A stretch of 64,000 nucleotides of DNA from Prauserella muralis (GTDB taxonomy: Bacteria > Actinomycetota > Actinomycetes > Mycobacteriales > Pseudonocardiaceae), in the NCBI RefSeq assembly GCF_003202285.1, contig NZ_MASW01000005.1:434001-498000 (forward strand). The letters are read 5' to 3'. A program made the position numbers and the translations under genes. A model generated the notes under the pieces. That model ran no database searches and was not told the origin of the DNA. It saw nothing but the letters and a program-made list of their open reading frames with translations. Below are positions 8,815-18,976 of the stretch, one piece after another (position 1 is the stretch's first letter; each line of letters begins with the position of its first letter).

Positions 8815-9649
8815 GCGCGCCGGCGTAGCGGGCGCGCGCCAGCTCCAGCTCCTCGGGCGTGAGTTCGATGTCCAGTGCGCGCAGGGTGGCGTCGAGGTCG
8901 GCGGGGGCGACGGAGGTGGTGTCGCTGCTGCCGTCGGGACGCTCGACGACGAGCTGGTCGCCGATGAGTTTGCGGCTGCGGCCGGGCTCGAGCCGGAACG
9001 CGACGAGGCGGCCGGTGAACGGCGAGTGCGGGTGGGTGGCGACGTAGTGGTTGAACACCTCGTAGTCGATGGGCCGCTGCGGGGTCTCGTCGAAGGCGTG
9101 CACCGGCTCCCAGCCCTGCGGTGTCTGCTTCTCCAGCGTCCACACCCGGCCGTCGCGCAGCAGCCGGTGCGGCCAGCCACCCTGGTCGACCACGGCCCCG
9201 TCGCGCAGTGGCATCGGGTAGAGCACGCTGGCGCCGAAGCCGACGTCGGCGAGGAAGTCGGTGCCGTCGGCGTGCACGACGAGGTTCATGTGGGTCTGCG
9301 GGCCGGACTTGTGCGGCTGCACTCGCGCCGTGCAGCGGGTCACCCGGTAGCCGAGCCGTTCCAGGGCGGCGGCGAAGAGCAGGCCGTGCTCGTAGCAGTA
9401 GCCGCCGCGCCGCCGGTGGACCAGCTTGCCGGTGATCGCGCCCAGCTCGAGGACCGGTGAGCGCTCGAGCAGCGGGTCGATGTTCTCGAACGGGATGGTG
9501 CGCACGTGGGCTTCGTGGAGGGCGTGCAGCGCCTCCGCCGAGGGTCTGGCGTGCGGCTGTTCGATCCTGGCGAGGTAGGCGTCGAGGTCGAGGTCGGCGA
9601 CGTGCCAGACGTCGGTCTGTGGTTGCGATGCGGGTGTCGTCACGGTCAT
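8798..9649 (-). CDS. nat: Arylamine N-acetyltransferase
   Basis: 283 residues. The NAT catalytic triad is present: C85 in [14 protein letters not shown]120 in QTHMNLVV and D135 in [19 protein letters not shown] near the N-terminus is also typical. The enzyme transfers an acyl group from acyl-CoA to arylamines or hydrazines, and homologues also act as amide synthases in ansamycin pathways. No polyketide genes are nearby, so a detoxification or general role is more likely. It is divergent from the drug-efflux MFS gene, and the shared region carries a promoter with an inverted repeat. Confidence 0.92.
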   Translation of the reverse strand: MTVTTPASQPQTDVWHVADLDLDAYLARIEQPHARPSAEALHALHEAHVRTIPFENIDPLLERSPVLELGAITGKLVHRRRGGYCYEHGLLFAAALERLGYRVTRCTARVQPHKSGPQTHMNLVVHADGTDFLADVGFGASVLYPMPLRDGAVVDQGGWPHRLLRDGRVWTLEKQTPQGWEPVHAFDETPQRPIDYEVFNHYVATHPHSPFTGRLVAFRLEPGRSRKLIGDQLVVERPDGSSDTTSVAPADLDATLRALDIELTPEELELARARYAGALNPEG

Positions 9650-9704
9650 GCGTGGAGCCTCACACCTCCAGTGTGCTCGAGGTCAAGCCCCGGCACATTT
9701 ATGT

Positions 9705-9735
9705 AGTTGCAGTACACAACTTTTTTCCGTAGGCT
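9705..9735 (+). promoter_or_regulatory. Promoter and MarR-like operator before the MFS gene
   Basis: TTGCAG (9707-9712) and TAGGCT (9730-9735) are spaced by 17 nt and make a plausible vegetative promoter. The inverted repeat AGTTG-N7-CAACT (9705-9721) covers the -35 element. That size and symmetry are typical of MarR-family operators. A T6 run lies between the elements. No MarR gene is directly adjacent; the nearest is at 21272. Confidence 0.5.
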
Positions 9736-9786
9736 GGAGACGAACCCCGTTCGTCCGAGAGGAGCCGTCCCACGTCCGCGCCCGCC

Positions 9787-12216
9787 ATGACAGCCACCGC
9801 GCCCGCGGCACCCGCCGAGCCGATGACCCGCCGACAGGTCCGCCGAGCCTTCTCCGGCCTGCTGCTCGCCCTGCTCGTGGCGATCCTGTCCTCCACCATC
9901 GTCTCCAACGCCCTGCCGACGATCCTGGCCGACCTCGACGGCACCCAGAGCGAGTACACCTGGGTGGTCACCGCGATGCTGCTGACCTCAACGGCCACCA
10001 CCCCGATCTGGGGCAAGCTGTCGGATCTGTTCAGCAAGAAGCTGCTCTACCAACTGGCCATCGTCATCTTCACCGCGGGTTCGGTGCTCGGCGGCATCGC
10101 CCAGTCGATGCCCGAGCTCATCGGCTTCCGGGCGTTGCAGGGCGTGGGCATGGGCGGCCTGCAGGCGCTCATCCAGGCCGTCATGGCCGCGATGATCGCT
10201 CCGCGCGAGCGTGGCCGGTACTCCGGCTACATCGGCGCGACCTTCGCCGTCGCGACCGTCTCCGGTCCCCTGCTGGGTGGCGTCCTCGTCGACTCACCGC
10301 TGGGCTGGCGCTGGTGCTTCTGGGTCTGCGTGCCCATCGCCGTGCTCGCGTTCGTGGTTCTCGGCAAGACCCTGCACCTGCCGGTCGTGAAGCGTGAGGT
10401 CAGGATCGACTGGGTGGGCGCCACCTTGCTCGTCGGCGGTGTCGCGCTGCTTCTGGTGTGGATCTCGCTGGCGGGCAAGGACTTCGCGTGGCTGTCCTGG
10501 ACCACGGCGGCCTTCGTGGGCGGGTCACTGCTGATGCTCGGCCTGGCCGTGTTCACCGAGACCCGCGTCAGCGAGCCGGTGATCCCGCTGCGCCTGTTCC
10601 GCAACCCCGCGTTCGGCCTCACCGTGCTCGGCACGCTGGCCGTGGGCACCGGCATGTTCGGCGGCGCCGTGTTCCTGGCGCAGTACTACCAGATCGCGCG
10701 CGGCTACTCCCCCACCCACGCCGGGCTCATGACGCTGCCCATGGTGCTCGGGCTGTTCCTCTCCTCCACGATCACCGGGCAGATCGTGTCCCGCATCGGG
10801 CGCACCAAACCGTTCCTCGTCGCGGGATCGATCCTGCTGCTCGCCGGGCTGGGCCTGCTCAGCACCATCGACCACGACACCAACCTGGTGTGGATGGGTG
10901 TCTTCCTGGCGCTCATGGGCGTCGGGGTCGGCGCCCTCATGCAGAACCTCGTCCTGGTCGCCCAGAACACCGTCGGCATGCGCGACATCGGCTCGGCCAC
11001 CGCCGCGGTCACCTTCTTCCGCACCCTCGGCGGCTCGGCGGGCGTCTCGGCGCTCGGCGCGGTGCTGGCGAGCCAGGTCTCGGGCAACATCACCGCGGCG
11101 CTGTCCGCGCGGGGCATCCCGGTGGGCGGCGCCGTCAACGACGGAGGCGGCACCCTCGACCTGGCCGCCCTGCCCGCACCCGTGCGCGAGATCGTGCGCG
11201 CCGCCTACGGCGACGCCACCGGCACCATCTTCGGCATCGCCGCGATCGTCGCCGTGGTGACCCTGCTGGCGGTGCTGCTGCTCAAGGAGAACCCGCTGCG
11301 CGCCACCCTGGACCTGGAACCGGCGCCGGAGCCCGCCGCGGACGGCGCCGAGCGCGGCGACCGCGCCGCCGGTCCCGCGGCCGAGGCGCCGCCGCTGGCA
11401 CTGCACGGCGTGATCCGGGCAGGCGACGCCCGCGCCGCCGACGTCTCGCTCACCCTCACCGACGCCAGCGGCGCCCAGGTCGATCTGCAGCGCACCGACA
11501 GCAGCGGCCGGTACCTGGTGACCGCACCCGCCCCGGGGCGCTACGTGCTCATCGCTGCCGCCGAGCGGCTCCAGCCCGTCGCCTGCACCGTCGAACTCGG
11601 CGCCACCCCGGTGCGCCGCGACCTCGAGCTGGCCGGGGCCGGCTCCCTCAGCGGGCGGGTGCGCACCTCGCACGGGCAGCCGGTGGGCGGCGCCACCCTC
11701 GTGCTCACCGACGCCCACGGCGACGTGCGCTCCACCGGGCTCAGCGGCGGGGACGGCTGGTACCGCTTCCCGGACATCGCCCCCGGCACCTACACCGTCG
11801 CCGTCACCGCCCGCGGGCACCGCCCGCTGGCCGTGCCGGTCGCCCTGGCCGACGGCGAGCACGGTGGCTGCGACCTTCACCTGCGGCCCGCAGGCCACGT
11901 CAGCGGTACCGTGCGATCCGAGCTGAGCGGGCGGCCGGTGCCCGAGGCCCAGGTGAGCCTGCTCGACGCGGGCGGCCACGTCGTCGGCGTCGCCCTCACC
12001 GACGCGGCGGGCCGCTACCGGTTCACCGACCTGGACCCCGGCGAGTACACCGTCGTCGCCAGCGGCTACTCCCCGTCCACCGCCACGCTCACCGTCGCGG
12101 GCGACGGCGGCACCGAGGGTGACCTGGCGCTGCGCCACGGCGAGCCCCGGCGCCGCTGCGCCCGCTCCGGTTGCCGGGAGCACGAGGCGGGATTACCGTC
12201 TGACACGGACGGTTGA
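9787..12216 (+). CDS. EmrB/QacA-type drug MFS transporter with three C-terminal carboxypeptidase-regulatory-like repeats
   Basis: 809 residues. Residues ~20-510 are a 14-helix DHA2-type MFS protein (TIVSNALPTILADLDG, FRALQGVGMGGLQALIQAV, GPLLGGVLVD). After a Pro/Ala/Glu linker come three ~80-residue beta-sandwich repeats at about 539-616, 617-701 and 702-785. Each has the pattern GxVR...V..A.V.L.D..G......TD..GRYRF.D..PG.YT. DHA2 proteins normally end near residue 500, so the tail is an addition. The ribosome site AGAGGAG (9758-9764) is 22 nt before the ATG but only 7 nt before an in-frame ACG at 9772, so the true start may be five codons earlier. Confidence 0.88.
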   Translation: MTATAPAAPAEPMTRRQVRRAFSGLLLALLVAILSSTIVSNALPTILADLDGTQSEYTWVVTAMLLTSTATTPIWGKLSDLFSKKLLYQLAIVIFTAGSVLGGIAQSMPELIGFRALQGVGMGGLQALIQAVMAAMIAPRERGRYSGYIGATFAVATVSGPLLGGVLVDSPLGWRWCFWVCVPIAVLAFVVLGKTLHLPVVKREVRIDWVGATLLVGGVALLLVWISLAGKDFAWLSWTTAAFVGGSLLMLGLAVFTETRVSEPVIPLRLFRNPAFGLTVLGTLAVGTGMFGGAVFLAQYYQIARGYSPTHAGLMTLPMVLGLFLSSTITGQIVSRIGRTKPFLVAGSILLLAGLGLLSTIDHDTNLVWMGVFLALMGVGVGALMQNLVLVAQNTVGMRDIGSATAAVTFFRTLGGSAGVSALGAVLASQVSGNITAALSARGIPVGGAVNDGGGTLDLAALPAPVREIVRAAYGDATGTIFGIAAIVAVVTLLAVLLLKENPLRATLDLEPAPEPAADGAERGDRAAGPAAEAPPLALHGVIRAGDARAADVSLTLTDASGAQVDLQRTDSSGRYLVTAPAPGRYVLIAAAERLQPVACTVELGATPVRRDLELAGAGSLSGRVRTSHGQPVGGATLVLTDAHGDVRSTGLSGGDGWYRFPDIAPGTYTVAVTARGHRPLAVPVALADGEHGGCDLHLRPAGHVSGTVRSELSGRPVPEAQVSLLDAGGHVVGVALTDAAGRYRFTDLDPGEYTVVASGYSPSTATLTVAGDGGTEGDLALRHGEPRRRCARSGCREHEAGLPSDTDG

Positions 12217-12323
12217 GCCTCGAGCCGTGCCGGATCATCTCCGCCGCACCCGGCGGGACGGGCCCGGCCGGCTCGTCCCGGCCCCAGCGCCCGTCTCTCC
12301 GGGGCAAGCCCGGGAGCAGGCAC

Positions 12324-12776
12324 ATGACACAGCCTCGCTACAGCAGCTCGACAGCCGTGGCCGGCATCGACGGCTGCGGCGATCTCGCCGAGCAGGGACT
12401 CGGCGTCTATGTGCACCGGGTGGCCGCCGCGGCCGGGGTCGGCCCCGAGGCCACCTGCTGGGAACTGGCCGACCGCGAGGCGACCGCGTACGTGGCCCTG
12501 GACGGCTCGCCCGCCGGCTTCCCCGGCCGGGACGCCGCGCTGCTGTGGGACGACGTGCGCGGCTGGGCCGTGGTGCTGGAGGCCGGCTCCGATGCGGACC
12601 CGCTGATCCTGGCCTACCTCGGCGGCACCGATCCGCTGCCACCACCGGAGACCGTCGCCGGCTTCGCCAAACAGGTGCTCAGCGGCGGGCACCCCCCGCC
12701 GGGCCGGACGCGCCCGCCCCGCCACCACCGCCGCGACCTGCGGGCGCGCCTGCGCGGATTCCTGCCCGCCCGGTAG
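12324..12776 (+). CDS. DUF6292 family protein
   Basis: 150 residues beginning MTQPRYSSST. The conserved core reads GLGVYVHRVAAAAGV, ATCWELADREATAYVALDG and DVRGWAVVLEAGSDADPLILAYLG, which fits the actinomycete DUF6292 family as I know it. The C-terminus is basic (RPPRHHRRDLRARLRGF). GGGAGCAGG precedes the ATG. Function is unknown. It lies between the MFS transporter and the second DGPF/ECF42 module, in the same direction. Confidence 0.65.
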   Translation: MTQPRYSSSTAVAGIDGCGDLAEQGLGVYVHRVAAAAGVGPEATCWELADREATAYVALDGSPAGFPGRDAALLWDDVRGWAVVLEAGSDADPLILAYLGGTDPLPPPETVAGFAKQVLSGGHPPPGRTRPPRHHRRDLRARLRGFLPAR

Positions 12777-12808
12777 CGCGAACCCGCACGGAATCTCCGC
12801 ACCGGCGG

Positions 12809-12836
12809 TGTCCTTCTCGGGCATGCTCGTTCGTCG
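12809..12836 (+). promoter_or_regulatory. Candidate ECF42 promoter, module 2
   Basis: TGTCCT (12809-12814), a 17-nt spacer, then CGTCG (12832-12836), 30 bp before the GTG of the DGPF gene. This resembles the ECF42 target pattern reported in Streptomyces (TGTCGA at -35, CGWC at -10), with two mismatches in the -35. Confidence 0.45.
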
Positions 12837-12865
12837 TCAGGGTGTGTTCACCGAGGAGGTTCACC

Positions 12866-13189
12866 GTGCGATACCTGTTGCTCATCTGCGGCGACGAGAC
12901 GGCGGCCGAGCACGCCGAGGACGGCTGCGAGGGCTGGTCGGAGGAGATGCTCGACCGGGGTGTGCTCGTCGGCGGCGGCGGACTGCGCCCGCCGACCGAC
13001 GCCACCACCGTGCGCGTGAGAGACGAGGAACTGCTGCTCTCCGACGGGCCGTTCGCCGAGACCAAGGAACAGGTCGGCGGATTCTGCCTGATCGAATGCG
13101 CCGACCTCGACGAGGCTATCGAGATCGCGGGCAAGCACCCGGCCGCCACCTACGGGTCCATCGAGATCCGGCCCATGCTTGCCGGATGA
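12866..13189 (+). CDS. YciI-like DGPF-domain protein (ECF42 partner, module 2)
   Basis: 107 residues from GTG, with GAGGAGG upstream. The signature LSDGPFAETKE has DGPF at residues 60-63. It is the shortest of the three paralogues and closest to the minimal domain. The last codons overlap the sigma factor start (ATGA), indicating translational coupling. The role of DGPF proteins is unknown; sigma-factor partnership is by context. Confidence 0.88.
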   Translation: MRYLLLICGDETAAEHAEDGCEGWSEEMLDRGVLVGGGGLRPPTDATTVRVRDEELLLSDGPFAETKEQVGGFCLIECADLDEAIEIAGKHPAATYGSIEIRPMLAG

Positions 13190-14436
13190 CCGCCGAGGTC
13201 CGGCGGGCGGTCGACGCCGCGTTCCGCGACGAGTGGGGCCGGCTGGTGGCCGCCCTCATCCGCAGCACCGGCGACTGGGACCTGGCCGAGGAATGCGCCC
13301 AGGAGGCCTTCGCCCACGCCCTGCGCACCTGGCCCCGCGACGGCATCCCGCAGCGGCCCGGTGCCTGGCTCACCACCACCGCCCGTCACCGGGCCGTCGA
13401 CCGGCTGCGCCGTGAGACGGTCGGCACCGCCAAGCTGCGCGAGGCGGCGCTGGTGATCCCCGAGCCGGGCCCCGGCGACGGCGGTGTCCCCGACGACCTG
13501 CTCCGGCTGATCTTCACCTGCTGCCACCCCGCCCTGTCGCTGGAGGCCCGCGTCGCTCTCACCCTCCGAACGGTCGCCGGGCTCAGCACCGCCGAAATCG
13601 CCAGAGCACTGCTGGTCGGCGAGGCGGCCATGGCCAAACGGCTCACCAGGGCCAAGGCCAAGATCCGCCACGCGGGCATCCCCTATCGGGTGCCGCCCGC
13701 CCACCTGCTGCCCGAGCGCACCCCGGCCGTGCTCGGCGTGCTCTACCTGCTGTTCAGCGAGGGCTACGCGGCCAGCGTCGGCGCCCACCTGCTCCGCGGC
13801 GACCTGTGCGACGAGGCGACCCACCTGGCCCGCGTGCTCGCGGACCTCCTGCCCGGTGAGCCGGAGGTGCTGGGCCTGCTGGCGCTGCTGCTGTTGCACG
13901 ACGCCCGCCGCGCGGCCCGCACCGAGCCCGACGGCCAGTTGGTGCCGCTGGAGGACCAGGACCGCACCGCCTGGGACCGCGCAGCCATCGCCGAAGGCCT
14001 GGCCGTGCTGGACCGGGCACTGCACCACCGCGCGCCCGGCCCATACCAGGTGCAGGCCGCCATCGCCGCCTGCCACGCCACCGCGGCCGACGCCGCCGAC
14101 ACCGACTGGGCCCAGATCGCCGCCCTCTACGGCTGTCTCACCCGCTGGCGGCCCTCGCCGGTGGTGGAACTCAACCGCGCCGTCGCCGTCGGCATGGCCG
14201 ACGGCCCGGCCGCCGGGCTCGAGCTCGTGGCCGCGCTCGAGCGCACCGGCGCTCTCGCCGGATACCACCTGCTGCCCGCGACTCGCGCCGACCTGCTGCG
14301 CAGGCTCGGCCACCACGCCGACGCGGCCGCGGCCTACCGCGCCGCCCTCGAGCTGGCCCGCACCGACGCCGAACGGCACTACCTGCGCCGCAGGCTCGCC
14401 GAACTCACCCGATCTCCCGGAGGTAGCCACCGATGA
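13186..14436 (+). CDS. ECF42-type RNA polymerase sigma factor (module 2)
   Basis: 416 residues. Region 2: WDLAEECAQEAFAHALRTWP with GAWLTTTARHRAVDRLRRE. Region 4: ARVALTLRTVAGLSTAEIARALLVGEAAMAKRLTRAK. The long C-terminal TPR-like extension carries YLLFSEGYAAS, PLEDQDRTAWDR and the ELNRAVAVGMADGP block shared with the sigma factors at 3005 and 33182. It overlaps both neighbours by 4 nt, so DGPF, sigma and MDMPI proteins are coupled. No anti-sigma factor is present. Confidence 0.9.
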   Translation: MTAEVRRAVDAAFRDEWGRLVAALIRSTGDWDLAEECAQEAFAHALRTWPRDGIPQRPGAWLTTTARHRAVDRLRRETVGTAKLREAALVIPEPGPGDGGVPDDLLRLIFTCCHPALSLEARVALTLRTVAGLSTAEIARALLVGEAAMAKRLTRAKAKIRHAGIPYRVPPAHLLPERTPAVLGVLYLLFSEGYAASVGAHLLRGDLCDEATHLARVLADLLPGEPEVLGLLALLLLHDARRAARTEPDGQLVPLEDQDRTAWDRAAIAEGLAVLDRALHHRAPGPYQVQAAIAACHATAADAADTDWAQIAALYGCLTRWRPSPVVELNRAVAVGMADGPAAGLELVAALERTGALAGYHLLPATRADLLRRLGHHADAAAAYRAALELARTDAERHYLRRRLAELTRSPGGSHR

Positions 14437-15065
14437 CCGGCACCGGAACCGACATCCGCACCCACGTCGCCGCCCAGCGCCACGAGCTGGCCGATCTGCT
14501 GGCCGACCTGCCTGAATCCACCTGGGACACGCCGTCGCTGTGCGCGGGATGGCGGGTACGGGAGGTCGTGGCCCACCTCGTCCTGCCGTTCCGCTACTCG
14601 ATGCCCCGGTTCCTGGCCAGCCTGCTGCGGGCACGCGGCAACTTCGACCGCATGGCCGACCGCTGCGCCCGGCGCGACGCCGCCGCGCTCAGCACGCACG
14701 AGCTCGTCGCCGTCCTGCGCGACAACGCCGAGCACCCGTGGCAGCCACCCGGCGGCGGCCCGGCCGGCGCGCTGTCCCACGACGTCATCCACGGCCTCGA
14801 CATCACCACCGCACTCGGCCACGGGCCGGCCCTGCCGCCCGAGCGCGTGCGGCTCGTGCTGGACAACGCCGGGCCCCGCCAGGTACGCCACTTCGGCACC
14901 GATCTGAGCGGTGTCGAACTGCGCGCCGACGACCTCGACTGGCGCTACGGTTCCGGAGCCCCGCTCACCGGCGCCGCGCAGGATCTGCTGCTCGTGCTGT
15001 GCGGGCGCAGGCTCCCGCCGGGCAGGCTCGCCGGGGAACCCGCGCCACGCTTCACCGCCACCTGA
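14433..15065 (+). CDS. Maleylpyruvate isomerase-family (DinB/MDMPI) mycothiol-dependent protein
   Basis: 210 residues. The N-terminal MDMPI_N/DinB four-helix domain is evident: HVAAQRHELADLLADL, SLCAGWRVREVVAHLVLP, and then DVIHGLDITTALG, the His residues being probable metal ligands. A smaller C-terminal domain follows. Family members use mycothiol as cofactor or are uncharacterised. The ATGA overlap with the ECF42 sigma gene makes it part of that operon, so it may be a regulon output. Confidence 0.8.
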   Translation: MTGTGTDIRTHVAAQRHELADLLADLPESTWDTPSLCAGWRVREVVAHLVLPFRYSMPRFLASLLRARGNFDRMADRCARRDAAALSTHELVAVLRDNAEHPWQPPGGGPAGALSHDVIHGLDITTALGHGPALPPERVRLVLDNAGPRQVRHFGTDLSGVELRADDLDWRYGSGAPLTGAAQDLLLVLCGRRLPPGRLAGEPAPRFTAT

Positions 15066-16592
<1,527 letters not shown>

Positions 16593-16607
16593 CTATATGT
16601 TGAAGGT

Positions 16608-16633
16608 GGCAGGGAGCCAGCACTCTCCCTGCC
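16608..16633 (-). terminator. Hairpin terminator between the coiled-coil gene and rox
   Basis: A perfect 9-bp stem GGCAGGGAG / CTCCCTGCC with an 8-nt loop, without a T-tract. It lies 65 bp past the end of the minus-strand coiled-coil gene and upstream of the rox promoter region, and so separates the two units. Confidence 0.55.
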
Positions 16634-16697
16634 GTTGTCGTCTCCGGGGTCTCCGGCTCTTCGGTCCATCGTGGACGAACGGCCCCGCTGCCCGCGC

Positions 16698-17798
16698 TCA
16701 CGCTCCGGCCGCAGGCTCCTCCGCGCCGGACGGCGATGCGGGATCACCGGCGTCCTGGTCCGGGGCGTCGGTGGCGCGGTCGGCCAGCAGCAGATCCACC
16801 CGCGCGTGTGCCTTCGCCAGCTGGTCCTCGGTCTCGGCGAGCCGGGCCCGCCCGGCGGCCCGGTCGGCCTCCGCGTGCTCGGCTCGCGCCTCGGCGAGCG
16901 TGCGGGCGGCCTGCTCGGCGGCCAGCCGCTCCCGCGCCCGGTCCAGCTCGCCCCGCGCCGCCGCCGCGTCGGCCCTGGCCTGCTCGGCTTCGGCGCGGGC
17001 CCGCTGCTGCTCGGTCTCGGCAGCCGCCAGCCTGGCGAGCGTGGCCTCCAGCCGCTCGGCGGTCAGTGCCTGCTCGGCGGTCAGTGCCCGCAGCTCCTCC
17101 CTGGTGCTCTCCAGCTGCCCGGCCACACTCGTGCGCTCGGCCAGCACCTCGTCCAGCCGCCCGCGCGCGACCCGCAGCTGCTCGGCCAGGTCGTCACGGG
17201 CCTGCGCGCTCGCGGCGGCAGCCGACTCCGCCGCGCCCCGCGCGCGTTCGTGCTGCGCCACCCGCGACCACGCGTCCCGCTGCGCCTGCTCCGCCTCGGC
17301 CGCCACCCGCTGTGCGGCCTTCTCGGCCTCCGTGCGCGCCGCGCGGTCGTCCCGGGCCTGCGCCAGCGCCCTGTCCCTGGCCCGCTCGGCCTGCTCGGCC
17401 CGGCGCACCGCGTCCTCGGCCTCCGCCCTGGCCGCGGCGGCCTGCTCGGTCGCCTCCCGCACCTGTGCCAGCGCACCCTCGCCGGCCGCGTCCAGCCGCG
17501 CGGTCATCTCCCGTAGCGCCTCCAGCACCGGCGTCGCGACCGGGCCGAACGCCTCCGCGGCCCGGCGCAGCTCGCCCAGCGGGTCCATCACCGCCGCCGT
17601 CTGAGCCGCCCTGCGCTGCCGCGACGCCGCGTCCGCATGCGCCTTGCAGCAGTACGACGACGGCCGCCCGCCCTTGCGCCTGCCCTGCTCGTCCACCGCG
17701 GGCGGTGGCAGCGGATTGTCACAGCCCTCCAGCGCGCACACCGGCTCCCCGGCGGCGGCCTCCGGCGCTCCGGCCTGGCCCATCACCTCGTTCGTCAC
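16698..17798 (-). CDS. Cys-cluster/long coiled-coil protein of unknown function
   Basis: 366 residues from the GTG at 17798; an upstream in-frame GTG at 17876 is possible. The head has C21-x4-C26 (VCALEGCDNPLP) and C50-C51 with H54 (SSYCCKAHA) beside a basic GRRKGGRPS stretch. Residues ~80-340 are an almost uninterrupted Ala/Glu/Arg coiled coil, and the tail is acidic (DAPDQDAGDPAS). The layout recalls KfrA-like or plasmid-partition DNA-binding coiled-coil proteins, without recognisable homology. Its promoter has two CGCGAAACTG direct repeats. Confidence 0.7.
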   Translation of the reverse strand: MTNEVMGQAGAPEAAAGEPVCALEGCDNPLPPPAVDEQGRRKGGRPSSYCCKAHADAASRQRRAAQTAAVMDPLGELRRAAEAFGPVATPVLEALREMTARLDAAGEGALAQVREATEQAAAARAEAEDAVRRAEQAERARDRALAQARDDRAARTEAEKAAQRVAAEAEQAQRDAWSRVAQHERARGAAESAAAASAQARDDLAEQLRVARGRLDEVLAERTSVAGQLESTREELRALTAEQALTAERLEATLARLAAAETEQQRARAEAEQARADAAAARGELDRARERLAAEQAARTLAEARAEHAEADRAAGRARLAETEDQLAKAHARVDLLLADRATDAPDQDAGDPASPSGAEEPAAGA

Positions 17799-17803
17799 GG
17801 CAT

Positions 17804-17839
17804 CAGTTTCGCGCACGCCGTCGCATAACCAGTTTCGCG
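17804..17839 (-). promoter_or_regulatory. Direct repeats CGCGAAACTG before the coiled-coil gene
   Basis: The ten bases CAGTTTCGCG occur on the + strand at 17804-17813 and 17830-17839, 26 bp apart start to start. On the coding strand they read CGCGAAACTG and sit immediately before the GTG at 17798. TTATAAGAGG on the same strand further upstream (about 17883-17895) could hold the -10. Autoregulation by the Cys/coiled-coil protein is a possible explanation. Confidence 0.4.
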
Positions 17840-17998
17840 ACACGCGCAACAGTGAAATCAGGGCACGCATAGGCACCGTGATAATGCCTCTTATAACGGT
17901 GGCGTCGCCGCACCGGGCGGGACCCGCCGGGCGTGGGCCTGTCGGTGGCGGCGAGCGGCGCCGTGAGCCCGCGCGGGCTCAGCTGCCGGTGCGGCTGG

Positions 17999-18961
17999 TC
18001 ACCACTCGGTGACCAGCGGCGTGCCGGGTTCGCGCTGCCGCCAGGCCTCGGCGAGGCGGACGAGACGGGTGGGGGCGGCGATGCCGCGCACGGTGGCGAT
18101 CCTGCCGCCCGCGAGCTCGAACGCCACGGCGCCGATGACCTGCTCGCCGAGGACGAAGAGGATGGCCGGGTCGCCGTTGAGGCGCGCGTAGTGGATGGCG
18201 GGCGTGCCGCCGGCGAAGCGCCTCTTCGCGGCTGTCGGCGTGAACCCGGCCCGCGCCACGGCGGCGATGCGCCGCGGGGTGTCGTACTCCAGCAGCGTCT
18301 CGGTCAGGCCCGCGCCGTCGGAGATCGCGGTCGCGTCGTCGGTGAGCAGCGCCACCAGCCGTTCGGCGCGGCCCGAGGACGCGGCTGCCAGGAACTCCTC
18401 CACGATCCTGCGGGCCGACGCCGGGTCGACGTCACCACCACGGCGGCGCGCGCCGGTGATGCGGCGCCGGGCCCGGTGCAGGTGCTGCTGGCTCGCGGCC
18501 TCGGTGATGGCGAGGATCCCGGCGATCTCGGCGTGGCTGTAGGAGAACGCCTCACGCAGGACGTAGACGGCTCGTTCCAGGGGCGACAGGCGTTCCAGGA
18601 GCATCAACACGGCCAGGGAAACCGATTCACGCTGCTCGGCGGTGTCGGCCGGGCCGAGCATCGGGTCGCCGTCGAGCAGCGGTTCGGGCAGCCAGGCGCC
18701 GACCGTGCGCTCGCGGCGGGCCTGCGCCGAGCGGAGCCGGTCCAGGCACAGGTTGGTGACCACCGTGGTGAGCCAGGCCTCCGGGACCGTGATCCGCTGC
18801 CGGTCGGCGGTCTGCCAGCGCACGAACGCCTCCTGCACGGCGTCCTCGGCGTCGGTGGCCGAACCCAGCAGCCGGTACGCCAGGGAGGCCAGCCGGTGCC
18901 GGCTGGCCTCGAACCGATCGGTGTCGAAGCGATCGGCGGCGGTGCGCTCCACGTCAACCAC
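17999..18961 (-). CDS. ECF41-type sigma factor with SnoaL-like C-terminal domain
   Basis: 320 residues. Regions 2 and 4 are clear (DAEDAVQEAFVRW; SPLERAVYVLREAFSYSHAEIAGIL). The linker VGAWLPEPLLDGDP is the WLPEP block characteristic of ECF41. A ~120-residue SnoaL/NTF2-like domain follows. The regulatory DGGG motif of ECF41 appears here as DGAG (AISDGAGLTE), and the terminal NPDKL-type motif is not recognisable (IAAPTRLVRL). The oxidoreductase gene 15 bp upstream is a typical ECF41 partner (COE: carboxymuconolactone decarboxylase, oxidoreductase or epimerase). Confidence 0.87.
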   Translation of the reverse strand: MVDVERTAADRFDTDRFEASRHRLASLAYRLLGSATDAEDAVQEAFVRWQTADRQRITVPEAWLTTVVTNLCLDRLRSAQARRERTVGAWLPEPLLDGDPMLGPADTAEQRESVSLAVLMLLERLSPLERAVYVLREAFSYSHAEIAGILAITEAASQQHLHRARRRITGARRRGGDVDPASARRIVEEFLAAASSGRAERLVALLTDDATAISDGAGLTETLLEYDTPRRIAAVARAGFTPTAAKRRFAGGTPAIHYARLNGDPAILFVLGEQVIGAVAFELAGGRIATVRGIAAPTRLVRLAEAWRQREPGTPLVTEW

Positions 18962-18976
18962 CCTAGAACCCGGCCG

